NCBI GenBank assembly: GCA_024280115.1
Contig: JAJRQT010000169.1
Span: 1-52,388, forward strand
Length of the DNA stretch: 52,388 nucleotides
Source of the DNA: Bacteroidota bacterium
GTDB lineage: Bacteria; Bacteroidota; Bacteroidia; Cytophagales; Cyclobacteriaceae
Direction: 5' to 3'
Shown here: one piece after another, positions 36,873-45,669 of the stretch
Layout of the letters: each line of letters starts with the position of its first letter
How positions within the stretch are numbered: the first letter of the stretch is position 1
Notes under the pieces: generated by a model
Told to the model about the DNA's origin: nothing
Database searches by the model: none
The model's input: the letters and a program-made list of their open reading frames with translations, nothing else
Translations under genes and position numbers: made by a program

Positions 36873-37044
36873 AGTCATGTAAATCAATTGTGAAATATAC
36901 GTGATTTTATCAGAATGAAGACTTTTCAAGGTCACTCCTTACTGTTTTAATCTGGTTTTAATCTTTAGCAGATAAGTTGCAAAATAATTTGCCTGATTTG
37001 ATGAATATCACGTCAAGTTCAGTTGGATATTTTTAATAGTTAGT

Positions 37045-37179
37045 ATGGTAAACACGATCGGTTTTTTAGGAGATGTTTCTGGATTTATGTCCTTTCAATA
37101 TGTTGATACTGAATACACCAGGTATATAAAAAAGATAGTAGTACATGTGATAACAAAGGAAAAAAGTAATACAAAGTGA
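37045..37179 (+). CDS. Possible 44-residue leader ORF coupled to the TolC gene
   Basis: An ATG frame begins MVNTIGFLGDVSGFMSF and ends with TGA inside the GTGA that starts the TolC-like gene, a four-base overlap typical of translational coupling. It has no recognisable homologue, no signal peptide and no good ribosome site, so it may be chance. The spacer is otherwise 300 bp without a gene. Confidence 0.3.
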   Translation: MVNTIGFLGDVSGFMSFQYVDTEYTRYIKKIVVHVITKEKSNTK

Positions 37180-38591
37180 AAAAACTTCTAATAATAAATT
37201 TCATATTCTCATTTTTCGTCTCAACAGTATTTTCTCAAATAAATACTGAAACTACTTTAATACTTTTTCCTGAAAACATAATTAAAATAACGTTTGACAA
37301 TAATGATAGAATAAAATCAGCCTATTATAAATTAGAAGCCGCGAAATACAATTTCAAGTTATTTGAAAGTGAATACACACAATTCAATCCATTGATTGTA
37401 GCTCCTAGAATTAATTCTAATTCGGAAGAATATTATGAGACAGATGTAACCGCAGGGATGAAAAAAGAGTTTTTCAATGGTTCTTCAATCAGCACTTATA
37501 TTGGCAATAGGAGTGTATGGGGCGACGATATTACAAGAGGAAATTTAAATTATATTGAGGCTGAAATTGGAGTGCCAATGTTTTCATCGTCACGCAAACT
37601 CGAACGGATTATAAAGCGAACTTTTGAAGAAAACGAACTCTACACAAAAAACCTTGACTATGTTGATGCTGTCCGTACAAATATTAAAGATGCTTTAGAG
37701 CAATATTATGATTTAGTTCCTCGAATAAAAACATATGAAATTTTAAAAGAATACAGGCTTCAATTAACTGATCTTTTATCGAATGATTCATCAATAATTA
37801 CTGAAAATGATAGAGAACAAATCGAAGGTGAAATCACCAATTTAAATTCTAAAATTACAGGTTGGGAAATCACCTTGTATTCACTTCAGTTACAGATGCA
37901 GCTATCCATGAACATGGGCCGCATAGAACTTGGCCAGCTAATGAAAATTGACATAGATTTTAATAAACCTAACTATTTTGGAGAATATTATATTAAGGAA
38001 GCAACTGATACGATATTTCAAAAAGCGCTTAAAAATGATACAGAATTCAACGTTTTAGGGATTATTAAGAAAAATGCAGAGGAAAAAAAGCACCTGGCAG
38101 AAAGAGGAAAGTTGGATATCTACGCTACCGCAGGCGGTCGGTATAATTATTATGAAACCATGGGAATAGAAAGGCAAAACAATTTTCTTATGGCCAATGC
38201 CGGCATAAAAATTAAAATTAATGATCGTAGTGTCCTTGAAAATACTATAGCCAAAGCCCAGGCCGATATTGATGCCATAGAATATACTATTGATAATAGG
38301 AGGAAGCTTATTCAATCCGATATTTTACAACTAAAAGATGCCCTGACAAAGAAAAGAGAACAGTTGATTAGCACCTCGGCAAGTCTAAAGTCCTGGAAAA
38401 AAATATATACCTCAAAAAAAGAGCTCTACCTGGCAAATCAGGAGAGTGTTGACAATTTTATACAAGCATTCAGGTCATTGGTTTCGACTAATGAGAATTT
38501 TCTCAAATTAGAAAACAACTATCTCGACCTGATAAGGGATTTGGACTATGTCTGTGGAGAATACTTTACAGTTATCAATGTGCTGAACTAA
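37176..38591 (+). CDS. TolC-like outer-membrane efflux protein
   Basis: This is a 471-residue protein with a signal peptide (LLIINFIFSFFVSTVFSQ) and the long alpha-helical repeats of the TolC fold. The helices include KSAYYKLEAAKYNFKLFESE near residue 50 and the second-half equivalent VLENTIAKAQADIDAIEYTI, with a coiled region around 380-440 (QLKDALTKKREQLISTSASL). The start is GTG, with AAAGGAAAA upstream. It opens a compact plus-strand run; 10 bp separate it from the DUF5916 gene. As a first gene of the ABC/jelly-roll cluster it would supply an exit duct, but its own pump partner is not obvious. A second TolC lies 7 kb downstream. Confidence 0.8.
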   Translation: MKKLLIINFIFSFFVSTVFSQINTETTLILFPENIIKITFDNNDRIKSAYYKLEAAKYNFKLFESEYTQFNPLIVAPRINSNSEEYYETDVTAGMKKEFFNGSSISTYIGNRSVWGDDITRGNLNYIEAEIGVPMFSSSRKLERIIKRTFEENELYTKNLDYVDAVRTNIKDALEQYYDLVPRIKTYEILKEYRLQLTDLLSNDSSIITENDREQIEGEITNLNSKITGWEITLYSLQLQMQLSMNMGRIELGQLMKIDIDFNKPNYFGEYYIKEATDTIFQKALKNDTEFNVLGIIKKNAEEKKHLAERGKLDIYATAGGRYNYYETMGIERQNNFLMANAGIKIKINDRSVLENTIAKAQADIDAIEYTIDNRRKLIQSDILQLKDALTKKREQLISTSASLKSWKKIYTSKKELYLANQESVDNFIQAFRSLVSTNENFLKLENNYLDLIRDLDYVCGEYFTVINVLN

Positions 38592-38601
38592 TCGTTTTGG
38601 T

Positions 38602-40749
38602 ATGAAATATATAGTTATAATATTAATTTTTCAATTCGATTTGGGATATGCATGGGCGCAACATTCCAGCCCAGATACGATTTATACATATTATACGGCA
38701 GAAAATATAACGATAGATGGAAAGCTTGACGAATCTTGCTGGTCTAACGCTAAAAAGATAAGTAACTTCACACAGCGTGAACTTAGCGAAGGTGCACCGG
38801 CAACAGAAAAGACCGAAGTGGCTATTGTGTACAGTACTAATAAATTGTATGTCGGATTCTGGGGGTATGACAAAGATCCTTCAAAACTTATTGCCAACCA
38901 AATGAAGAGGGATTTCAGGTGGAGTAGCGACGATAATTTTGAGATGATCATAAGCACCTTCAATGACAACAGAAATGGGTACCTTTTTGTCACCAATCCC
39001 AATGGTGCGCGGGCTGATGTGCTGGTTTCAGAAGAGGGATCAGGTTTCAACATGTCCTGGAATGGTGTCTGGGATGTAGCCACAACTGTGACGGAGGAAG
39101 GTTGGTTTGCAGAATTTGAAATTCCATTTTCCACATTAAAATTCCCCAAAGGGAATAATCAAATTTGGGCCATCAATTTTGAAAGAAATATTCGAAGGAA
39201 ACGAGAACAACTGATGTGGCAGGGATGGTATCGTATTTATGAACTTGAAAAAATATCTCAGGCGGGAAAGCTTGCCGGTCTGGAAAATATCAAAGCAAAA
39301 AATAAAATAGAAATAAAACCATATGTATCGGGTGGTACTGAATTAACGGAGAATAATAAATGGGATTCGCGCATAGGGGTTGGCGGTGATATCAATTATG
39401 ATATTACGCCCATGCTAAAGTTGAATTTGACTATTAATACAGATTTCGCCCAGGTAGAAGTTGATCGTGCTCAGATCAACTTATCCAGATTTTCCCTTTA
39501 TTACCCTGAAAAGCGCGAATTCTTTTTAGAAGGGAAGGACAATTTTCAAATGAATATGGGGAGAGGGAATGAGGTTTTTTATTCGAGGCGTATTTGCATT
39601 CATGAAGGAGAAGAAGTGCCGATCATTGCGGGCATTCGCATGTTTGGCAAACAGAAAAGGACCAATGTCGGTTTGCTTTCTATTCAGACTGCTGCACTCG
39701 ATTCCATCCCGTCCACCAACTATACAGTTGTGAGGATAAGCCAGGATATACTTAAGCAATCGAATGTTGGGATTATGGCTACTTCCAAAATATTGAATGG
39801 CCGTGAAAACTTTGTTTACGGCGCTGACTTTAACTATACAACTACCAGGTTATTTGGCAATAAAAATCTGGTGATCAATGGTTCTGTCGCCCAATCCCAA
39901 ACAAGTGATGAAGAAAACACAAGGAATTTGTCGTATCATGCTTCTTTGGACTATCTCAATGATATTGTTGAATTTAATATGGCCGTGATGGAAGTCCAGG
40001 GTCAGTTTAACCCGGAAATAGGATTCTTAAGAAGAAGTAATTTCCGTATGTACTATACTGAATTTCAGTACAATACGAGGCCAAAATGGCTGCCTTTTTT
40101 TAGAAACCTGATCTTTAAACCGATTGATGTAAAATACTATGTGAATAGTGAAACCAACAAACTCGAAACCATATATTATGAATGGCGTCCGCTTGGATTC
40201 ATGACAAAAAGCGGCGAGTTTTTTGAATTTAATGTACAGCATGTATTTGACAAGTTGGATGAGCCCTTTGAGATCCAGGATGAAGTTGTGATCCCCGAAG
40301 GTGAATATTGGAACAATCGCCTGGAGGTGCAGGGTTCGACTTTCCGGGGCAGAAAAATCGCTATGGAAGCCTCCTATGGCTGGGGAGGATTTTACACAGG
40401 ACGACGTGCTGAATTAGAGACCTCTGTTATATTCAACATCAATAAACACTGGAATTTTTATACCAACTGGGCAAGGAATTATGTATATCTACCTGAAGGC
40501 AATTTTATTACCGATGAAATCGGATCCAGGATCCAGTATGCCTACAATCCTAAACTGAATACAAGCTTATTCGGGCAATGGAATACTGAAGGAGAAGATA
40601 TATTACTCAACTTTCGTGTCAACTGGATACCGAAGATTGGTACAGATTTTTATTTTGTAATAAACCAATCTATATCAACTTTGAATAATGAAATTTCTGT
40701 AGAAAGAACAACAATTCTCGGAAAACTAATCTGGCGATTTGCCATTTAA
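38602..40749 (+). CDS. CBM9-like / DUF5916 outer-membrane barrel protein
   Basis: This is a 715-residue secreted protein. After the signal peptide an N-terminal domain related to carbohydrate-binding module 9 covers about 25-210 (ITIDGKLDESCWSNAKKIS, VTNPNGARADVLVSEEG, WFAEFEIPFSTLKF). The rest is DUF5916, a predicted outer-membrane beta-barrel, with PYVSGGTELTENNKWDSRIG, LNLTINTDFAQVEVDRAQIN, LYYPEKREFFLEG and a terminal strand LGKLIWRFAI. Such proteins are common in Bacteroidota and of unknown function. It sits between the TolC-like gene and the ABC importer, 10 bp after its stop and 10 bp before the next start, clearly in the same operon. Confidence 0.88.
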   Translation: MKYIVIILIFQFDLGYAWAQHSSPDTIYTYYTAENITIDGKLDESCWSNAKKISNFTQRELSEGAPATEKTEVAIVYSTNKLYVGFWGYDKDPSKLIANQMKRDFRWSSDDNFEMIISTFNDNRNGYLFVTNPNGARADVLVSEEGSGFNMSWNGVWDVATTVTEEGWFAEFEIPFSTLKFPKGNNQIWAINFERNIRRKREQLMWQGWYRIYELEKISQAGKLAGLENIKAKNKIEIKPYVSGGTELTENNKWDSRIGVGGDINYDITPMLKLNLTINTDFAQVEVDRAQINLSRFSLYYPEKREFFLEGKDNFQMNMGRGNEVFYSRRICIHEGEEVPIIAGIRMFGKQKRTNVGLLSIQTAALDSIPSTNYTVVRISQDILKQSNVGIMATSKILNGRENFVYGADFNYTTTRLFGNKNLVINGSVAQSQTSDEENTRNLSYHASLDYLNDIVEFNMAVMEVQGQFNPEIGFLRRSNFRMYYTEFQYNTRPKWLPFFRNLIFKPIDVKYYVNSETNKLETIYYEWRPLGFMTKSGEFFEFNVQHVFDKLDEPFEIQDEVVIPEGEYWNNRLEVQGSTFRGRKIAMEASYGWGGFYTGRRAELETSVIFNINKHWNFYTNWARNYVYLPEGNFITDEIGSRIQYAYNPKLNTSLFGQWNTEGEDILLNFRVNWIPKIGTDFYFVINQSISTLNNEISVERTTILGKLIWRFAI

Positions 40750-40759
40750 AACTAAAACT

Positions 40760-41770
40760 ATGAATAAAAATTATTTAAACTTAATTCTTGTCGCAATATT
40801 GATCCTCACAGGATGCAAAAATAACACTAATGAGGTAGTCGTTTACTCTACCGTTGACCAGGTCTTTTCCGAACCCATTCTTAAAGACTTTGAGCGGCAG
40901 ACCGGTATCGTGGTAAAGGCCGTGTACGATACCGAGGAAACCAAATCTACGGGTGTTATGAATCGGTTGATTGCCGAAAAAGACAATCCTATTTGCGATG
41001 TGTTTTGGAGTGGCGATCCAATACGCAATGGTGTGTTACAATCCAAAGGCATTACCACACCCTATCAGTCGAAACAGACCAGTTTGATCCCTGATCTCTT
41101 TAAGGATAAGGATAATCATTGGATCGGCTTTTCGGCCAGGGCAAGGGTGATGATTTACAACCTTAAGTTGATTTCACCGGATTCTTTGCCGCGCTCCATT
41201 TTTGACTTCACTCAACCCCGGTTCAAAGGAAATTTCTCGCTCGCTAATCCATTGTTTGGCACCACGACTTTTCATATCGCAACCATATTTGAAAAATTGG
41301 GCGATACCGAGGCTGAAAAATGGATGAATGATTTACGGACAAATGGAGTGGTTGTTGCCACGAGCAATGGAGATGTTAAGAAACGTGTGATGAATGGTGA
41401 ATTGGCTTTTGGCCTTACCGATACCGATGATGCTTTTGAAGCAAAAAAGGAAAGCGATGATGTAGATTATATTTTTCTGGACCAGCAAGAAGATGCCATC
41501 GGAAGCCTCATTATGCCCAATGCCCTCAGCCTGATTAAAAATTCTCCGCATAGCGAAAACGGGAAAAAGTTTATCAACTATATGTTGAGTCAGGAGGTAG
41601 AAGCCAAACTGGCCATATCCTGTGCACAAATGCCATTGATTAAAGGAACGGTAGTACCGAACCATGTGCCCTCACTGGACAACATCAAACCCATGCAGGT
41701 TGATTATAAAAAGACTTCTGAAAAATTAGAAACCATCCAGCCCTGGCTCAAAGCATGGACAGAAAAGTAA
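40760..41770 (+). CDS. ABC transporter substrate-binding lipoprotein (FbpA/FutA-like)
   Basis: This 336-residue periplasmic-binding lipoprotein uses the ATG of MNKNYLNLIL and has lipobox LTGC (Cys19). The opening VVVYSTVDQVFSEPILKDFE and ERQTGIVVKAVYDTEE place it in the ferric-iron/thiamine/phosphonate type-2 binding fold, as do DVFWSGDP, RARVMIYN and FKGNFSLANP. In FbpA the iron ligands are adjacent tyrosines after GExxxGLxxx; here the same place reads GELAFGLTDTDD, with Asp223-Asp224. So the substrate is probably not iron bound FbpA-style. It is followed at once, with a 16-bp overlap, by the permease. Confidence 0.88.
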   Translation: MNKNYLNLILVAILILTGCKNNTNEVVVYSTVDQVFSEPILKDFERQTGIVVKAVYDTEETKSTGVMNRLIAEKDNPICDVFWSGDPIRNGVLQSKGITTPYQSKQTSLIPDLFKDKDNHWIGFSARARVMIYNLKLISPDSLPRSIFDFTQPRFKGNFSLANPLFGTTTFHIATIFEKLGDTEAEKWMNDLRTNGVVVATSNGDVKKRVMNGELAFGLTDTDDAFEAKKESDDVDYIFLDQQEDAIGSLIMPNALSLIKNSPHSENGKKFINYMLSQEVEAKLAISCAQMPLIKGTVVPNHVPSLDNIKPMQVDYKKTSEKLETIQPWLKAWTEK

Positions 41771-43311
41771 GCAGAAATATTGCTCATATTGTTCCTTCGC
41801 TACTATTGTTTGTAGCGCTGGCATTGCCATTTTTGCTACTTATCCTGCAATGGCTGACCAGTTCGAACAAAATGACCTTATTTTCTTTCTTCAATGGGCC
41901 AAACCTGCAGCTTATCGGCAAAAGCCTGTTGATTTCCATAATCGCGGCAATGCTTTCAACATTTATCGGGAGCATCTGTGGATTTCTTCTTTATAAATTT
42001 AAGTTTCCATTCAGTGGGTTTTACAAACTGATGTTATTGCTGCCGTTACTTATTTCTCCCTATATTTTTGCTGTTGCCTGGAAAGATGGCTTCTTTTGGT
42101 TATTTGGAAATGCAGCCACCGTGTATTCAGAGGCAGGTGTGATCATGGTACATACTTTTGTCTTTTTCCCCTTCGCGATGCTAATTACCGGAAGCGCTTT
42201 ATCTCAAATTCATTCAGGTTATGAGGAAGCAGGGTTGATGATTGGTTCATTCAGGAGAATGGTTATCAGCATTATCTTTCCACTTATTCGTCCTGCGATA
42301 ACCATTTCTTTTTTACTTATCCTGATATTTAGCCTGAGCGATTTTTCTGTTCCGGCCTTTTTTGGCGTGCGCACATTTACTACTGAAATATTTACACAAT
42401 TTTCTGCCCTTTATAATTTTTCATTGGCACTCGGCCAGTCTGTTTTGCTGCTGGTTATTTGTTTTCTTTTACTGCTGGCAGAGGCCCGCTATCTATCTGA
42501 TGCCCCTTTCTTCTCTGTATCGGTGAAGGGGAGCATCTCAAAAAAATACGACACTGGAAAGCGGAAAATCCTGGTGCATAGCATCCTGTGGGCGTTGCTG
42601 ATCATCGTATTATTGATACCAGTTTTTATCCTGATCGTGCAGTCCCTGAGCGGGCGGGCGTTTTTCTTTAGTCAAGCATTGGAGTTCATGTTCCCGGCAA
42701 TACTTCAATCTATCAAACTGGCTTTTGCAGGAGCATTACTGACCACTGCTGTAGGATTATGGACAGCCTCTGAAAAGGAACGAAGAGGTCGTAAGTTTCC
42801 TAATTTCTTGCTTTTATTGACGTTCATCGTTCCTTCTACAGTAATGGGCATCGCCTTGATCAGGTATTACAACCTCCCTGCTTTACACTTTATCTATGGT
42901 ACCTCGCTCATCTTGCTTATTGCGTACCTGGGCAAATTTGGTTTTATCACCTCCCGGATTATAGGCAATGGCATCAAACAAATACCGGTATCTTTTGAGG
43001 AAGCGGCTTCTGTGATGGGTATTCCTTCAAATAAAATCTTTCTTAAGATCAGCCTGCCCCTGATGATCCCATCATTGTTTACGGCTTTTGTCCTGGCATT
43101 CATTTTGTGTCTCGGTGAGTTGGGCGCGACCATGATGGTGTATCCGCCCGGTATGGAATTGATGCCTATAAAAACCTTCACCATTAGCGCTAATGCCCCG
43201 GAAGCGCTAACCAGCAGTATGACATTGGTAAACCTGGGGGTAACCGTGGTTTTAATTATGCTTTTTTTTATTGCTGGAAAATGGATATTTAATAAATTTC
43301 AATATGCCTAA
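41755..43311 (+). CDS. ABC transporter permease, fused double domain (FbpB-like)
   Basis: This is a 518-residue inner-membrane permease with about twelve transmembrane helices. It contains two binding-protein-dependent transport domains, each with an EAA loop that docks on the ATPase: EEAGLMIGSFRRMVISIIFP in the first half and EEAASVMGIPSNKIFLKIS in the second. The two-in-one layout is typical of FbpB/SfuB/ThiP importers. It overlaps the binding protein gene by 16 bp and the ATPase gene by 8 bp. Confidence 0.93.
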   Translation: MDRKVSRNIAHIVPSLLLFVALALPFLLLILQWLTSSNKMTLFSFFNGPNLQLIGKSLLISIIAAMLSTFIGSICGFLLYKFKFPFSGFYKLMLLLPLLISPYIFAVAWKDGFFWLFGNAATVYSEAGVIMVHTFVFFPFAMLITGSALSQIHSGYEEAGLMIGSFRRMVISIIFPLIRPAITISFLLILIFSLSDFSVPAFFGVRTFTTEIFTQFSALYNFSLALGQSVLLLVICFLLLLAEARYLSDAPFFSVSVKGSISKKYDTGKRKILVHSILWALLIIVLLIPVFILIVQSLSGRAFFFSQALEFMFPAILQSIKLAFAGALLTTAVGLWTASEKERRGRKFPNFLLLLTFIVPSTVMGIALIRYYNLPALHFIYGTSLILLIAYLGKFGFITSRIIGNGIKQIPVSFEEAASVMGIPSNKIFLKISLPLMIPSLFTAFVLAFILCLGELGATMMVYPPGMELMPIKTFTISANAPEALTSSMTLVNLGVTVVLIMLFFIAGKWIFNKFQYA

Positions 43312-44020
43312 AATTATCCTTGAACATATAACCCATCATTATGGAAAAAAAGAAGTCTTAAGGGACATTTCCTTTTCTTTTGAGGAAGGCTTAACAACTT
43401 GTTTGATCGGACCTTCTGGTTGTGGTAAAACTACCATACTGCGCCTGATTGCCGGACTGGAAAAACCATCGGGAGGCGTAGTGAAAATAAACGGGACCAT
43501 CGTCAGTGAAAATGGAGTCATACGCGTTCTGCCCCATCATCGTAAGATTGGTTTTATTTTTCAAGACCTGGCACTATGGCCCCACTTCACGGTGTACGAC
43601 AATATCGCTTTTGGTTTGAAAGAAAAAAGGGAAAGGAACATCAAAGCTAAGGTGTTTGAATTACTGGATTTGTTTGAAATTAACGACAAAGCCAGGGAAT
43701 ACCCACATCAGCTTTCCGGAGGGCAAAAACAAATGGTGGCCATTGCCCGGTCGCTGGTGTTGCAACCAGAAATACTTCTCATGGACGAGCCATTGGCCAA
43801 TATTGACACACATTTAAAGGGAAATATCCTGCGGCACCTGAAAAACATTCAGCAGCAACAGGGCTTCACAATGCTTCATGTGACGCATGATCACCACGAA
43901 GCTATGACTACCGGGGATTACATGCTCATTATGAATATAGGAAAGATAGAAGTCTCAGGATCAAAAGAAGAAATCGAAAATTCATCATCTCAATTTGTAA
44001 AATCATTTTTAAACACTTAA
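43304..44020 (+). CDS. ABC transporter ATP-binding protein (FbpC-like)
   Basis: This is a 238-residue ATPase that energises the importer. Walker A GPSGCGKTT (36-44), Q-loop IFQDLALWPHF, signature LSGGQKQMVAIARSL, Walker B ILLMDEPLANID and the switch histidine VTHDHHEAM are all intact. I start it at MPKIILEH, which overlaps the permease stop by 8 bp; an earlier frame runs through the permease. The C-terminal regulatory domain common in FbpC/MalK is absent, so this is the short form. Confidence 0.95.
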   Translation: MPKIILEHITHHYGKKEVLRDISFSFEEGLTTCLIGPSGCGKTTILRLIAGLEKPSGGVVKINGTIVSENGVIRVLPHHRKIGFIFQDLALWPHFTVYDNIAFGLKEKRERNIKAKVFELLDLFEINDKAREYPHQLSGGQKQMVAIARSLVLQPEILLMDEPLANIDTHLKGNILRHLKNIQQQQGFTMLHVTHDHHEAMTTGDYMLIMNIGKIEVSGSKEEIENSSSQFVKSFLNT

Positions 44021-44030
44021 AGAAAGAAGC

Positions 44031-44768
44031 ATGAAAACAAATGTAAAATTCTCGTTATCAGCCATCGTATTAATTCTTATAGCAGTTGCGTATGGCGATT
44101 CAAAATCAAAACGTTCCAACCAGCAAATTCAGGAAAGTAGTTTCCTAATTCAATTGCCTGATGCTGTAAAACCGGCAGAAATAACCAGGTTCGATTTTGA
44201 TACGTATGTTGCCGGTAAATTACCGGAAGGTTGGTCGGAATACTACACCGGTTCCGGCGGTACCGAGTGGAAAGTTATTGATGACAATGGCAATAAAGTG
44301 TTGGCACAACTGTACAGCGACAATCCAAACAATCATTTCAATGTAGTCGTAAACAACGAAATTTCTGCAAAGGATATGGTGCTATCAGTTCGAATAAAAG
44401 GCGTAACCGGAAATCACGACCAGGGTGGTGGTTTTGTGTGGCGTTTCATTGACAAAAATAATTACTACGTTGTACGGGAAAATCCGGAGGAAGACAATAT
44501 GGTGTTGTACAAAATGGAAAATGGTAAGCGATCAGACCTGCCCTTGGTTGGTAAAGGAAGAACATATGGTGTGGATGTTCCTAAAATTGGAAATACCTGG
44601 CATTCTATTAAGCTGATAGTAAAAGGTGATTTGTTTACCATTTTCATGGATGACAAAGAATTGTTCCAGGTGCAGGACGATACTTTTACCGAAGCTGGTA
44701 AGGTTGGCCTTTGGACCAAAGCCGATGCCGTAACCTACTTCGATGATTTTGTAATAGATGTAAAGTAA
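44031..44768 (+). CDS. Jelly-roll (DUF1080/LamG-like) secreted protein, copy 1
   Basis: This is a 245-residue protein with an N-terminal hydrophobic signal (LSAIVLILIAVAYG) without a lipobox cysteine, so it is probably soluble in the periplasm or membrane-anchored. The mature part is a concanavalin-like jelly roll: RFDFDTYVAGKLPEGWSEYY, DQGGGFVWRFIDKNNYYVV and VGLWTKADAVTYFDDFVID. It resembles DUF1080-type folds, but I see no catalytic residues of a glycosidase. It starts 10 bp after the ATPase gene, making it the sixth gene of the run. A paralogue follows 166 bp later. Its role is unknown; ligand capture for the importer is a guess. Confidence 0.75.
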   Translation: MKTNVKFSLSAIVLILIAVAYGDSKSKRSNQQIQESSFLIQLPDAVKPAEITRFDFDTYVAGKLPEGWSEYYTGSGGTEWKVIDDNGNKVLAQLYSDNPNNHFNVVVNNEISAKDMVLSVRIKGVTGNHDQGGGFVWRFIDKNNYYVVRENPEEDNMVLYKMENGKRSDLPLVGKGRTYGVDVPKIGNTWHSIKLIVKGDLFTIFMDDKELFQVQDDTFTEAGKVGLWTKADAVTYFDDFVIDVK

Positions 44769-44813
44769 CTGGAAAATAAGGAGGTTCTGTAAACATAAAG
44801 GAGATACCAATCA

Positions 44814-44871
44814 GTTGAAGCTGTAAGCCTGAAGCCCGAAGTAAAAACACTTAGGTTTTAGGGCTTTCAAC
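44814..44871. repeat. Nested inverted repeat between the jelly-roll genes
   Basis: Three nested arm pairs fit one fold: GTTGAA with TTCAAC, AAGCCC with GGGCTT and AAGT with ACTT. It could be a transcript-processing or attenuating hairpin between the ABC part and the second jelly-roll/TolC part. No T-run follows, so it is not a standard terminator. Confidence 0.45.
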
Positions 44872-44923
44872 TTCTTCAAAGAAGATCCATTAAATCCAGG
44901 GTAAAACAATAATCTTATAAAAA

Positions 44924-44929
44924 AGGAGG
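44924..44929 (+). promoter_or_regulatory. Canonical Shine-Dalgarno before jelly-roll copy 2
   Basis: AGGAGG preceded by an A-run lies 5 bp before the ATG. Such strong sites are rare in this phylum and in this window, and mark a gene that may be translated strongly or acquired from elsewhere. Confidence 0.6.
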
Positions 44930-44934
44930 CGCTT

Positions 44935-45669
44935 ATGAAAAATATTCAATTTGTCACACTCATTATTGCAATGTCCCTTTGGATATGTTGCCCATCTTGT
45001 CAGGAAAGACAAAAAAAAGAAGGGAAGCAAAAATCCGGAGAGCAAAAAAAAGCAGTAAAAATCCATGAAGAAGAGGATGAAGTGGTTTTTAATTTTGACA
45101 AAGACACGGAAGGAAATCTTCCGGAAGGATGGAGTTCGGCCAAAACCGGAAAGGGCAGTTTGGGGAAATGGGTCATCGTGAAAGATGAAAGCGCTCCGAG
45201 CAAACCGAATGTATTGGCGCAAATGAGCAAAGAAAACCTCGGCTATCATTTTAGTATTGCAGTAGCTGATAATACCGTGTATGCTGATGTGGAAATTGAA
45301 TTGATGTTTAAGGCAGTCGATGGACAGGAAGACCAGGGTGGAGGCCCGGTTTGGAGATATGTCAATGCGGATAACTACTATGTTTGCAGGGCTAATCCGT
45401 TAGAGGACAACTTCAGAGTGTACAAAGTAGTAGATGGCGATCGTCGTCAATTGCAGAGTGTTAAACTCACTATTCCGTCCAATCAATGGCACATCATGAA
45501 GATAAAAAATATCGGCAATCATATCCAGTGCTGGCTCAATGGTAAATTGTATCTTGATGTAGAAGACGATTCTTTTATGGAAGGGAAAGTGGGGGTTTGG
45601 ACTAAAGCAGATGCGGTTACTTATTTCGACGATATTGAAGTGGAAACTGAAGGATTAAAATATAATTAA
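44935..45669 (+). CDS. Jelly-roll (DUF1080/LamG-like) lipoprotein, copy 2
   Basis: This is a 244-residue lipoprotein (signal ending CCPSC, Cys22) with a charged Lys/Glu linker at about 25-55, then the same jelly-roll as the upstream gene. The shared blocks are LPEGWSS, DQGGGPVWRYVNADNYYVC and VGVWTKADAVTYFDDIEVE. It is therefore a diverged paralogue anchored to a membrane, whereas copy 1 has no lipobox. Its stop overlaps the start of the second TolC gene (TAATG), so it belongs to the efflux half of the cluster. The function is unknown. Confidence 0.8.
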   Translation: MKNIQFVTLIIAMSLWICCPSCQERQKKEGKQKSGEQKKAVKIHEEEDEVVFNFDKDTEGNLPEGWSSAKTGKGSLGKWVIVKDESAPSKPNVLAQMSKENLGYHFSIAVADNTVYADVEIELMFKAVDGQEDQGGGPVWRYVNADNYYVCRANPLEDNFRVYKVVDGDRRQLQSVKLTIPSNQWHIMKIKNIGNHIQCWLNGKLYLDVEDDSFMEGKVGVWTKADAVTYFDDIEVETEGLKYN

